DNA from: Candidatus Thorarchaeota archaeon
GTDB lineage: Archaea; Asgardarchaeota; Thorarchaeia; Thorarchaeales; Thorarchaeaceae
NCBI GenBank assembly: GCA_004524595.1
Contig: SDOA01000057.1
Location: 1-23,731, forward strand
Direction: 5' to 3'
DNA length: 23,731 nt
Shown piece after piece: positions 16,349 through 23,637 of the stretch. The notes under the pieces are model-generated. The model was not told the origin of the DNA. It made no database searches and saw only the letters and a program-made list of their open reading frames with translations. Each line of letters starts with the position of its first letter. Positions within the stretch are counted from its first letter, which is position 1. The position numbers and the translations under genes are program-made.

Positions 16349-16620
16349 GAATAGAGGAATTACTAAATATAAAATATATATAATAAAAAATAGATGAACA
16401 TTATATAAAAACTGTCGAAAAATCGTCAATTATTGAGTGACAAGTTAGATACGATATTAACTATAGATAATATATTTAATTTTCCATAAAAAGCCAAAAA
16501 AGCCAAATGATTTGAAAATAGTCCAGTTCTTAAGAATGACATAACTCTAATCTACACTGTAATTGTTAAGAGATATGGGCTAACTACGATCGCTGCTGTT
16601 TAGTTGTAGCAAACAAAAGG

Positions 16621-17670
16621 CTATTCTACATACTCAAAGTCAATTTCTTCATCATTAGCAGTCAGTACAACTATTTTTCCAGGTCGTCCTTCTTCTGTAA
16701 ACTCAAATCTTAATGCCCTACAACTCTGTTCTCCAATGAACTCCAACTCATTATAAGGATCAAGGACTTCTTCAAAATCGTCTATCTTAAGAATGAGATT
16801 ACCTTCCCGAATGAGAAATTCAACCAGATTCTTCCGTTTATATACCCCTTCTAATCGCTTTAAAATTCCAGGAGTAATATCTTTCTCTGCATATTTGAAA
16901 AACTCTGTGAGTTTCTTTTCTCTCTCATATCTCCCTACAGGAGCAATCAATACGACAAATTCTTCATCTGTGTTTAGGTCAAATAATTTATCCAATTTAT
17001 TTTGTTCATAGTAACCTATAGCTACTGTTCCTAAATTAACTGCTTCACACGATAAGTAGAGAGCTTGACACACAATCCCTAAATCTATAGCGATGAACTT
17101 GTGTGAGAGGATGGTATAACGCCACTCAGTTCGATAAGGGACGGCAGTCCAACAGAAAATTAGTGGAGCTATTCCCACAAACTTCTGATCAAATGAGAGT
17201 TTACCCATTGTTTCTTCTGCATTATCTATTGTTTTCAAAAAAAGTAATTGATGACTAAAAGAAATATAACGATAGAGACCTGGTTCAAGCCCTTCTACTC
17301 TATTGATAACGAGATAAGTTTCTAACGGGCTTTTCGCACCAGCGGATGGGACAGTACGTTTTACTCCGCGACCTGATTTTAATACATTTTTTACTCCTTG
17401 AGTGCTCCAAAGGAGAAATGATAATTCTTCCAAAGTGAGAGGATCCAAAGTATATTTTCTTCTACTTTGCCTACTATTGACAAGTTCAAGAAAAGGAGTT
17501 TTGCCAATATTAAAGTCATCAGGAGGGATCAAATCGATAAGAGGAGAATCTTCAGGAAACGACTGTTGAAAAAGAGGAGGAGGAACTTTCTTTTGTTCAT
17601 CCGATTCCGGAACGATTTTGTCGTATTCCTCAGAATCTAAAAAATGCAAGAATTTTCTTCCTTCTTTCAT
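16621..17670 (-). CDS. SagB-type nitroreductase-family oxidoreductase with C-terminal extension
   Basis: The 349-residue protein contains a nitroreductase-fold FMN domain of the SagB type (about residues 60-248): NSRQSRRKY (66-73), a TVPSAGAKSPLETYLV segment, the helix HKFIAIDLGIVCQALYLSCE, and a closing APVGR. SagB enzymes oxidise azolines to azoles in thiazole/oxazole-modified peptides, but many relatives stand alone with unknown substrates. No YcaO cyclodehydratase or precursor peptide is visible here, so no azole pathway is claimed. About 100 residues follow the domain (charged, beta-rich, ending DFEYVE), longer than usual. There is no SD. A TATA-like box (ATTTAATAAT, 17691-17700) lies about 26 bp before the ATG, so the mRNA is probably leaderless. 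Confidence 0.78.
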   Translation of the reverse strand: MKEGRKFLHFLDSEEYDKIVPESDEQKKVPPPLFQQSFPEDSPLIDLIPPDDFNIGKTPFLELVNSRQSRRKYTLDPLTLEELSFLLWSTQGVKNVLKSGRGVKRTVPSAGAKSPLETYLVINRVEGLEPGLYRYISFSHQLLFLKTIDNAEETMGKLSFDQKFVGIAPLIFCWTAVPYRTEWRYTILSHKFIAIDLGIVCQALYLSCEAVNLGTVAIGYYEQNKLDKLFDLNTDEEFVVLIAPVGRYEREKKLTEFFKYAEKDITPGILKRLEGVYKRKNLVEFLIREGNLILKIDDFEEVLDPYNELEFIGEQSCRALRFEFTEEGRPGKIVVLTANDEEIDFEYVE

Positions 17671-18150
17671 AATAGGAGATTACTTTGATAATTATTAAAT
17701 GTAACCAAATAAGCGATTCATTATTCTATTCACACGCTTTATCTTGCCCTCTTTAGATGAGAATCGGTGCACCTTTAGATATTACAAGCTCCAATATACT
17801 ATCGTGTACTAGTATGTATGGATGTAAACGCTTCGTCAGTAAACATCATCGAAAATACAATAACCACAAACTGACTGAAAACAATACTCTCTCTCAAAAT
17901 GAATATTTTCTCATACTCCTCCAAATCTCCTTTCTAAGCGTGTACTCCTTGAGTATAGCGTGTACTCTTTACAAAAACACGATTAAGCGTGTACCAGCCG
18001 AGACCTGTACACCTAAAAAGGCAATTAAGCATGGGATTATTACCAATATAAGTTGCTGGTACACGCTGCTTTATTCATGTTTTAGAAACACCACGAATTA
18101 TGGCCCCAATATTAATAGGATAGCTAGGGGATATCCAAGTCCGAAGTATT
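17671..18150. other. Divergent intergenic region with repeated CGTGTAC motif
   Basis: This 480-bp region separates the SagB-like gene (minus) and the reductase gene (plus). It holds four plus-oriented CGTGTAC copies (17803, 17939, 17959, 17988), one inverted copy (18059-18065) and a variant GTAAACG (17824-17830). A 136-codon open frame from 17757 crosses it and overlaps the next gene, but its Cys/Tyr/Asn-rich composition and lack of an SD argue against coding. A TATA-like ATATTAATA (about 18109-18117) lies upstream of the plus gene. Confidence 0.5.
17937..18067. repeat. AGCGTGTAC repeat cluster with a 13-bp inverted repeat
   Basis: AGCGTGTAC occurs at 17937, 17957 and 17986, with starts 20 and 29 bp apart (close to two and three helical turns). 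The third copy extends to AGCGTGTACCAGC (17986-17998), which is perfectly inverted as GCTGGTACACGCT at 18055-18067. This fits a multi-site operator for a DNA-binding protein, or a long-loop RNA stem. Confidence 0.5.
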
Positions 18151-19371
18151 ATGTTAGTAGATACTGATGTCATCATCATCGGTGCAGGTCCTGCAGGACT
18201 TACAGCGGCAAAGAATCTTGCCAAAAATAATATCGAGTACATCCTTATTGATCGTGATGAGAATCCTGGCGAGGATAAACCATGCGGCGGGTTCATTCCA
18301 GCATCGACTCTCAAGGTGTTCTCGATTCCTCAAATTGATGGTCAGTACGAGATTGATTCAGTGAGAATGAAATTCCCAGGGAAAAAACTTGTGAGAATAC
18401 CTTTTGAGAATCCCCTTGGAGTAAATGTTAGCAGAGGAGAATTAGCAAGAGCTCTTATACAATCAATTCCTGATCATGATAACAAGATACTATTCGGAAC
18501 TGAGGTTAATAGGGTAGAAACTGGCTCAAGAAGTTGTACCGTTTCTATAACTAGTAAGGGAGAATTCAACTCCCTTACATCAAAATTAGTCATTGATGCA
18601 AGTGGAGCAAATCCAGTGAGTCTGCGATTCATCCCGATACGAGAGAGAATACCAAATACAGGAATGGGTTACGGTCTCCAATACCATATTGAAATGGACG
18701 GGGAATTAGATAACTCGAATACATTCCTCTATGGTGGGAAATATTCACCAAGTGGCTATTGTTGGATCTTTCCAAGAGGCCACATTATTGTTGTAGGAAC
18801 AGGAGGACTTGTGGAGCGAGTAAGAAAGAGTGACCGAAAGGCGCACGAGTATCTTGATTTTGTCCTTGAAGAAGTAGAACCATTCAGTAGTGAGTTACGG
18901 GGAGGACGAATTGTAAAGAAGGACTCTGCTCTGATGCCACTCTGCGGAATTACTAAACCGTCATTTGGAAAGAGAATCTTATTAGCTGGTGATGCCGCAG
19001 GACATTGTTCCCCCATAAGTGGCGAAGGTATTCATTACTCTATGGTCGGAGGACAAAAGGCAGCAACTGCAGCTATGCAATGCATCCGGAAGAATGACTA
19101 TACTGAGAGTATGCTTGCTAGATATGAGAAACAATGGATTAGTGATATTGGATCAGATCTAACGTGGGGTCTCTGGCTACAGCGAAAATTGATGCGACCA
19201 GGGAGTGAACGGACTTCGGGATGGTCTAGTTCAGGTTTCATTGATTCTGAAAAATCACAGAAGATTATTGCAGAGATGTTGGCGGGGAGACGTTCAGTAA
19301 GAAGTGCAATTCTAGCCGTGGCACCAAGTTATCTCAGTTCAAGACTACATAGAGGTAAGAAAAAGTCCTAG
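18151..19371 (+). CDS. Geranylgeranyl reductase family flavoprotein
   Basis: The 406-residue FAD protein starts with a Rossmann motif IIGAGPAG (9-16) and an acidic strand end (LIDRD). It has the family's KPCGGFIP cysteine motif (about residues 43-50), a YCWIFPRG segment (the family's YxWxFP), and the second FAD motif GDAAGHCSPISGEGIHYS. In archaea these enzymes reduce the double bonds of geranylgeranyl chains to make saturated membrane lipids; related members act on other isoprenoids, so the exact substrate is uncertain. Length fits the family (about 390-450). No signal peptide is present; members act at the inner face of the membrane. No SD is obvious; a TATA-like element lies about 35-40 bp upstream. 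The repeat cluster in the upstream region is a likely control site. Confidence 0.85.
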   Translation: MLVDTDVIIIGAGPAGLTAAKNLAKNNIEYILIDRDENPGEDKPCGGFIPASTLKVFSIPQIDGQYEIDSVRMKFPGKKLVRIPFENPLGVNVSRGELARALIQSIPDHDNKILFGTEVNRVETGSRSCTVSITSKGEFNSLTSKLVIDASGANPVSLRFIPIRERIPNTGMGYGLQYHIEMDGELDNSNTFLYGGKYSPSGYCWIFPRGHIIVVGTGGLVERVRKSDRKAHEYLDFVLEEVEPFSSELRGGRIVKKDSALMPLCGITKPSFGKRILLAGDAAGHCSPISGEGIHYSMVGGQKAATAAMQCIRKNDYTESMLARYEKQWISDIGSDLTWGLWLQRKLMRPGSERTSGWSSSGFIDSEKSQKIIAEMLAGRRSVRSAILAVAPSYLSSRLHRGKKKS

Positions 19372-19567
19372 ATCATCCCACAAAATCACCATAAGTTGAG
19401 AATTCAGAATGAAATCAATACGCAGACGCAACCGATTTTGCCACACTAAATATGCTTATATTTGAGTATTTCGCATTATAACTAAATACGATTGCGATTT
19501 ATACAATATCCTTTGAATATATTTGCGATATTCACGTAATCGGATTATATAAAAAAAGGTGAACACT
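19372..19567 (+). promoter_or_regulatory. AT-rich promoter region of the frameshifted small gene
   Basis: AATATATTT (about 19516-19523) and TTATATAAAA (19545-19554) are TATA-like. The first has the right distance for a transcript starting near 19545, giving a short leader that carries the AAGGTGA SD (19556-19562). The palindromic TCGCAT/TTGCGAT elements around 19470-19530 are similar to each other and may be binding sites. Confidence 0.35.
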
Positions 19568-19953
19568 GTGTCTGAACCTGCATTCTCTCCTCTCTCTCCT
19601 ATTGTGTATAGCCCAGATACAGTGCTTCACTTTCCAAATGCTTCATTGAGTTTTGACTTTCTAACGACTTTCAATGTACACACAACAATCATTCATCCGT
19701 GGAGCACATTTTTTGAACAGGCGGGACCTTGTTCAAAGAATGCAACCGCACCTTCGCACGCAACCGGGACGGGATTGCTAGACTCAAAGATGATTCCTTC
19801 GACTCCATCGACATTGCCAAAATACTATGTGAGAAACATATTGACTTTACCCAGTACATCATTCTAGGATTGGACTGGCGATCTCGTCATCCGGGCCTTC
19901 TTACCATACTTCGTCAGACCAACGATTCTCAAGCTCTTTTTCAGCTAGATTAA
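19568..19953 (+). pseudogene. Small gene interrupted by an apparent one-base deletion (128 aa if restored)
   Basis: A GTG at 19568 with an AAGGTGA SD 5 nt upstream starts a frame that reads sensibly (EPAFSPLSPIVYSPDTV to HPWSTFFEQAG) up to about 19725. There the good reading moves to the -1 frame (TLFKECNRTFARNRDG to SQALFQLD), ending in TAA at 19951-19953. Adding one G to the GGG run at 19723-19725 joins the two into one 128-residue protein without stops. I do not recognise the family; it is soluble and mixed alpha/beta. The last 53 bp overlap the 3' end of the HEAT-repeat gene on the other strand. The break may be a real mutation, a sequencing error, or programmed slippage, although there is no classic slippery heptamer. 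Confidence 0.55.
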
Positions 19954-21253
19954 CAACAGTACCGTCCTCATCATTGAGTGCAGATTTTATGATGCGTGCC
20001 GCTGCATCCCTCTCAAGAAGTCTTGAAGCTCGAATTACAGCCATTCTTATCTGTGGTTGAGGTTTCACGAGTAAACGCTCCAATATATCTATAGCATTCG
20101 ACCCACCTTGCATCGCCACTGCAGTAAGTGTGTCATTAATAATTGCGGGGGGCATACGCTTTGCAATAAGGTTATTCAGAACTTGATTGATCTTAGCAAT
20201 ATCAAGTAGTGGTACTTTCTCTGAAGCAGGGGGAATTCGATGATGAACACCGGTCCATTTACTATGTGAGGCAAGAAGGGAATATGTTCGAGTTGCTTCA
20301 ATTCTTGCGCCCTCATCATGATCATTCATGACCCGTGAGATGAACTCCATTACAGAATGATCACCAGTGTGTCCCAGGGCATTAATGGCTCTACGACGAA
20401 TTGGATTGTTTCTATCAGAAACAATCGCCATAAGGACATCGTTACAGACCTGTGTTTTCGAATTTAGAATTGTATCTAATGCTGCAACCTGTTTCCGAAA
20501 ACTATCAAGAAATATCTCAGATCGAGCATCCTTCACACGGTGTAAGACCCGCAATTCTCGAGACTCTACATCTGAGGCATGCTGTTCAGCTAATTTGCAG
20601 ACTATCTCATCCCAATCATGGGACTCCTTTTCTTGAAGCATTGATTCTACATCTATTCCAGCAATCGTCAGACTCTCTGCTATCTTATCAAAGGCTATCT
20701 TTCCTACAACTGTATCAAACACTTGGTCACTCAGGGTTGCAGAAGCTATTTTCTTTCCATAATATGTCTTCAAAAGACCTGCGACGCAATATTGTGAAGT
20801 AGGTGCTTTCTTAAATGGGATGACACATCGTTCTAGCTCTTCAGACCTTCTTGTGAGAATCTGGGGAAGAAGCACTGCATACTGGGTCTTAATTATCGAC
20901 TCGATGTTGACAGATGATTGGTCCAGACGAGGATCATTCTTCTCAAGTAATCCACGAATGAACTCCATAGCTTGAGCTTTAACATCAGGTCGCAAACCTT
21001 GTCTTTGAATTATTTTCAGTATCTCAATTGATGGTATCTCAATAGCGAAATATAATTCCCAGAGACCCAGGAAAGACATGATATGGTCTCTAAGTTCTAA
21101 GGTTGGATGTGGAATCTCAGTATTTGATTCCTCGAGTTGCGCTGCTATCTCTTCTAGAAGACCCTCTTGCAAGATATGGCCTAAGAGATGACTACTTGCT
21201 GAGTAGTTCTTTTCAAGTATCGCAGTCTGAAGGTCACTAGGAAAATCTGACAA
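19901..21253 (-). CDS. HEAT-repeat protein
   Basis: The 450-residue protein is all helical. The C-terminal part (about 270-445) has HEAT-like helix pairs, for example NPIRRRAINALGHTGDHSV, EGARIEATRTYSLLASHS and PQIRMAVIRASRLLERDA, with the typical Arg/Ala/Leu pattern. The N-terminal half is also helical but too divergent to count repeats. HEAT solenoids bind other proteins and have no catalytic activity of their own. No membrane segment or signal peptide is present. It lies downstream of a small hypothetical gene on the same strand, separated by 110 bp that contain a strong hairpin. Its partner is unknown. Confidence 0.75.
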   Translation of the reverse strand: MSDFPSDLQTAILEKNYSASSHLLGHILQEGLLEEIAAQLEESNTEIPHPTLELRDHIMSFLGLWELYFAIEIPSIEILKIIQRQGLRPDVKAQAMEFIRGLLEKNDPRLDQSSVNIESIIKTQYAVLLPQILTRRSEELERCVIPFKKAPTSQYCVAGLLKTYYGKKIASATLSDQVFDTVVGKIAFDKIAESLTIAGIDVESMLQEKESHDWDEIVCKLAEQHASDVESRELRVLHRVKDARSEIFLDSFRKQVAALDTILNSKTQVCNDVLMAIVSDRNNPIRRRAINALGHTGDHSVMEFISRVMNDHDEGARIEATRTYSLLASHSKWTGVHHRIPPASEKVPLLDIAKINQVLNNLIAKRMPPAIINDTLTAVAMQGGSNAIDILERLLVKPQPQIRMAVIRASRLLERDAAARIIKSALNDEDGTVVNLAEKELENRWSDEVW

Positions 21254-21310
21254 TATTCCTCAAGATAAGTAAGAAAGAGATGTTATTTCAAGATAACCAA
21301 TATGGCCGAG

Positions 21311-21339
21311 GGTAGGCGGACAGAAGCGTCCGCCATACC
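21311..21339. repeat. GC-rich hairpin between two minus-strand genes
   Basis: GGTA-GGCGGAC (21311-21321), loop AGAAGC, then GTCCGCC-A-TACC (21328-21339), makes an 11-bp stem with one bulged A. It stands out in an AT-rich region. On the minus strand it lies after the 89-codon gene and before the HEAT gene, so it could be a processing/termination structure or a leader element. It has no oligo-U tail that would make it a classical terminator. Confidence 0.45.
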
Positions 21340-21363
21340 GTGTGATAGAGAAAAGAGAGTTAA

Positions 21364-21633
21364 TTATGAACCTGATCCGCGCATGCGATGAACAATGAAG
21401 CACTTTTCTCGATATGCCTGATCATCGAGACTGTTAATGAAGTTCTCAAGCTTCTTAACCCTTGTAAACTCCTCTTCAATCCCAAGGTCTCGCACTTGAA
21501 CTAGTGCTTTCTTATCCAAAATTCTTACATAAATTCCGCCCAGGCCAACGCCATGTTTCATGTACACGGGCTCTTCCTGGTTCTTCACTCTATAGAATCC
21601 CTGTCTTCTGAGCATTCTGCTGAACATCATCAT
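21364..21633 (-). CDS. Small hypothetical basic protein (89 aa)
   Basis: I do not recognise this family. The protein is basic, with a Met/Arg-rich start (FSRMLRRQGFYRVKN), a beta-like middle (GLGGIYVRILDKKALVQVRDL) and a helix (EFTRVKKLENFINSLD). There is no membrane segment, and the single cysteine is near the end. The size and beta-alpha pattern suggest a small single-domain binding protein. Codon use fits the neighbours and no competing frame on the other strand is better. It begins with three possible Met starts in a row. Confidence 0.55.
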   Translation of the reverse strand: MMMFSRMLRRQGFYRVKNQEEPVYMKHGVGLGGIYVRILDKKALVQVRDLGIEEEFTRVKKLENFINSLDDQAYREKCFIVHRMRGSGS

Positions 21634-22211
21634 TGTGTCTTACCCTCCCGGCGGTTCGACATAGAAAAAAGTAAACGTAACCCCAATATAAAGATATACG
21701 GTTTTTATTAGTAAATGTATAGAAATCGCGCCTAACAAATATGTATGAAAATGTATGATTACTAAACAATACAACATTATTACATATAAATACTGCACAA
21801 AATAATTATTTAATTGTATTTTATACGTGTTTTGTCCAATCATTAGTGTTTTTAGCTTCCATTAGATGCTAAATGGCGCGAATTAGTATAACGTGTACTT
21901 ATTGAAAATATGCATCAATATTAGATACTAGCTAACGTTTACATAAAAACCATGTAGCGTTTACTTTTAAAAAGACTGTTTGATGGGGACGAAATGAAAT
22001 AGATAGCCAGCTTCCATACTCGTAAATTTCCATGAGAAGCTGAGGTGGACTCATATAGTAGATATGTAAGTGGTTATTATAATAGCGTACACGCCGCAGC
22101 AACAGCTAGTGGTTCCACTTCACAATACGTTTCAGAAGGACACCATTAGATGCTGCCAAAGACAATCCTTAAAATGGATCTCATTCCAAAAGCATCTCAA
22201 GTGATACACCC
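21634..22211. other. 578-bp divergent intergenic region with repeated motifs
   Basis: No convincing gene is present; a hydrophobic 67-codon minus-strand frame (21640-21843) is rejected as AT-rich noise. The region contains CGTGTAC at 21892-21898, its inverse at 22087-22093, CGTTTAC at 21936-21942 and 21958-21964, and its inverse at 21671-21677. The first three plus-strand copies start 44 and 22 bp apart. The 12-mer CCATTAGATGCT occurs at 21859-21870 and again at 22143-22154. AGTGG-TT-CCACT near 22109-22120 is a small palindrome. Confidence 0.45.
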
Positions 22212-22736
22212 ATGGATTTCTTTAGCGATTTCATTCTATTAGCAACGACAATGCCCTGGTCAGTCATTACAATCCTTCTGGTTAACTTCCTTCTCATGTT
22301 CATCTCAATCTATGCCACTAATAGATTCACAGATGTCGAGAAGACGAAGGAAAATATGGCCGAGATCAAAGCATGGCAGGATAAGATGAAGGCTGCACGG
22401 AAATCAATGGATCCAATTGCACTCCAAGAGGTCATGGATGAACAGGGCAGGATCATGCGATTAAACAGTCAGATAATGAGTAGTCGTATGAAACCAATGT
22501 GTATCTATTATCTACCATTCCTTGCCATCTTTTACATCATGGGTTCTCTGTTTGGAACCAGTATCGTTGCAGTTATACCATTCAATATCCAAAAAGTCCT
22601 TCCATTCTTAACAGGTTTAATTGGCAGACCAACTACTGTTGGATTTGGATTGACTTTCTACGGATTTTATCTGTTGGTAGGCATTGGACTAGGAAATCTT
22701 GTGAGGAAGCCTTTTGGCCAATCTATTACTGCATGA
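22212..22736 (+). CDS. EMC3/TMCO1-like (DUF106) membrane insertase, Oxa1 superfamily
   Basis: The 174-residue protein has the minimal archaeal Oxa1-superfamily layout: a membrane segment (residues 16-36), a charged coiled-coil of about 50 residues (42-92, rich in Lys, Glu and Met), and two further membrane segments (96-119 and 142-163). The coiled-coil contains KENMAEIKAWQDKMKAARK and ends NSQIMSSRMKPM, matching the DUF106 family that is related to YidC/Oxa1 and to eukaryotic EMC3 and TMCO1. These proteins insert small membrane proteins and dock near the ribosome. In many archaea the gene lies with secY in the ribosomal-protein cluster; here it does not. A weak AAGTGA lies 9 nt before the ATG. 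A 22-codon ORF from ATG 22174 overlaps its start in another frame. Confidence 0.87.
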   Translation: MDFFSDFILLATTMPWSVITILLVNFLLMFISIYATNRFTDVEKTKENMAEIKAWQDKMKAARKSMDPIALQEVMDEQGRIMRLNSQIMSSRMKPMCIYYLPFLAIFYIMGSLFGTSIVAVIPFNIQKVLPFLTGLIGRPTTVGFGLTFYGFYLLVGIGLGNLVRKPFGQSITA

Positions 22737-22816
22737 GGAACAAGACTTTTGCTACACGCATCCATATAGCAATAATGACATACTGATTACTGAGGTCGTC
22801 CACCTTTTAATGGAAT

Positions 22817-23032
22817 GTGTACTCACAAATACTAGCGATTCCCCACAGGAGAGGTCGGTTGTTCGACTTTGGAATCGTGAGAAAGGATGCAACTCGTAAT
22901 TTTCGCACCATTCCTGAATGTCTTTCTTATTGTATCCTTTCTCGTTTCCCTGACTACTATTTAGCAATGATTTTATCAAGTTCTGTGATAAACTCTCTAA
23001 AGGTCAATACTTGTTACCGTAAAACCAAGTGA
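22817..23032 (+). CDS. Doubtful small ORF (71 aa) overlapping the next gene's start
   Basis: A GTG-initiated frame ends in TGA at 23030-23032, overlapping the GTG start of the next gene (GTGA at 23029-23032), the usual layout of translational coupling. The protein has no recognised domain (RTIPECLSYCILSRFPDYYL in the middle), a high Arg/Tyr/Cys content and only a weak GGA near the start. Another frame crosses on the opposite strand. I list it because of the overlap alone. Confidence 0.2.
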   Translation: MYSQILAIPHRRGRLFDFGIVRKDATRNFRTIPECLSYCILSRFPDYYLAMILSSSVINSLKVNTCYRKTK

Positions 23033-23550
23033 GTGAAGCATCCATGGTGAACGAGTCAACACCGGAAGAGAGGCTAAGGAGATACAAAGAGCAGCTCCAA
23101 AAGATGGCAGAGTCTGAAAATAGAGCCCTCAAACTAACTAATCCAGTGAAGACAAAAGAAATCTCACATCCTATAACACAACCTGTGAAACAAACGAATC
23201 CTGAAACAAAAGCACCTCTTAAGAACCCAAGTCCCCCTCAAACTCTTGTTAGCCCCTCAAAACGCGAACTAAGAGAGTCTATGATTGTTAGTAGTAAATC
23301 GAAGAGAGAAGTGCCAGTATCCGCCCTAGCAGATAAAGAGAGTAAGAATAGAATCATGTTGAAGACGAGAATCAAGGCTATTGATAGTAAATTGCAGGAT
23401 ATTAAGAGCAGGAAATCTATGATTGAACTCCAATTCAAACGGGGTATGATTACACAGAGCGAGTACCAACAAAGAATGGAAGTACTAGTAAGTGAGGGGC
23501 AAGAATTGCTAAGAGAAAAAGCAGAGATAGACAAATCTTTTTCGCACTGA
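23029..23550 (+). CDS. Coiled-coil protein with SHOCT-like C-terminus
   Basis: The 173-residue soluble protein has a helical charged N-terminus (PEERLRRYKEQLQKMAESEN), then a Pro/Lys/Thr-rich disordered middle (about residues 45-90), and a C-terminal helical pair (110-170). The latter, MIELQFKRGMITQSEYQQRM, has the pattern of the SHOCT-type short C-terminal helices, where a G-(I/M)-I-T-x-x-E-(F/Y) core follows a first helix. These modules usually mediate oligomerisation. The start is GTG 23029; ATG 23044 is an alternative. It is followed by a strong oligo-T stretch. Its function is unknown. Confidence 0.65.
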   Translation: MSEASMVNESTPEERLRRYKEQLQKMAESENRALKLTNPVKTKEISHPITQPVKQTNPETKAPLKNPSPPQTLVSPSKRELRESMIVSSKSKREVPVSALADKESKNRIMLKTRIKAIDSKLQDIKSRKSMIELQFKRGMITQSEYQQRMEVLVSEGQELLREKAEIDKSFSH

Positions 23551-23554
23551 TAGA

Positions 23555-23568
23555 TTTTTTTTCTTTTT
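23555..23568 (+). terminator. Oligo-T transcription terminator
   Basis: Starting five bases after the stop codon of the coiled-coil gene, the plus strand has eight T, one C and five T. Archaeal RNA polymerase terminates at such tracts without needing a hairpin. Another promoter follows within 30 bp. Confidence 0.7.
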
Positions 23569-23596
23569 ATAAAATAGTAGCCTAAATACCACATTG

Positions 23597-23631
23597 CATA
23601 TAAATGGCAGAATGCGTTTTGAGATGAGGAG
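23597..23631 (+). promoter_or_regulatory. TATA-box-like promoter and SD of the last gene
   Basis: CATATAAATG (23597-23606) is a good archaeal TATA-like box; a transcript would start near 23626. A TGAGGAG SD (about 23625-23631) follows at once, 6 nt before the TTG start. The order terminator-TATA-SD marks a new transcription unit. Confidence 0.55.
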
Positions 23632-23637
23632 TTAAAA

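Larger units (their letters stand above)
15536..16620. other. 1.1-kb AT-rich gene desert with nested inverted repeats
   Basis: No frame with coding character crosses this region. Its left end should hold the promoter of the receiver gene at 15535. The part from about 15780 to 16500 is extremely AT-rich. Structures seen: an imperfect hairpin at 15802-15820 (CCTTTCGA / TCGAAGG); nested inverted repeats at 16097-16199; overlapping palindromes at 16324-16348 (ACCTT-ATA-AAGGT and GGTAC-GATTT-GTACC). No tRNA could be folded by eye, and there is no cdc6/orc gene in the window to support an origin. Confidence 0.5.

Noticed and set aside
17937..18067. CRISPR-like array
   Set aside because: The repeats are only 9-13 bp, unevenly spaced and include an inverted copy; there are no cas genes.
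17757..18167. 136-codon plus-strand frame upstream of the reductase
   Set aside because: Composition is rich in Cys, Tyr, Asn and Ser, it spans the repeat cluster and overlaps the next gene's start; there is no SD. Most likely a chance frame in AT-rich DNA.
21640..21843. 67-codon hydrophobic minus-strand frame
   Set aside because: AT-rich sequence often gives false membrane-like frames; no SD or conserved pattern is visible.
21859..22154. Miniature transposable element between the CCATTAGATGCT copies
   Set aside because: The ends of the enclosed segment do not form terminal inverted repeats.
22752..22979. 75-codon minus-strand frame after the EMC3-like gene
   Set aside because: No start signal and it competes with other equally weak frames in the same place.
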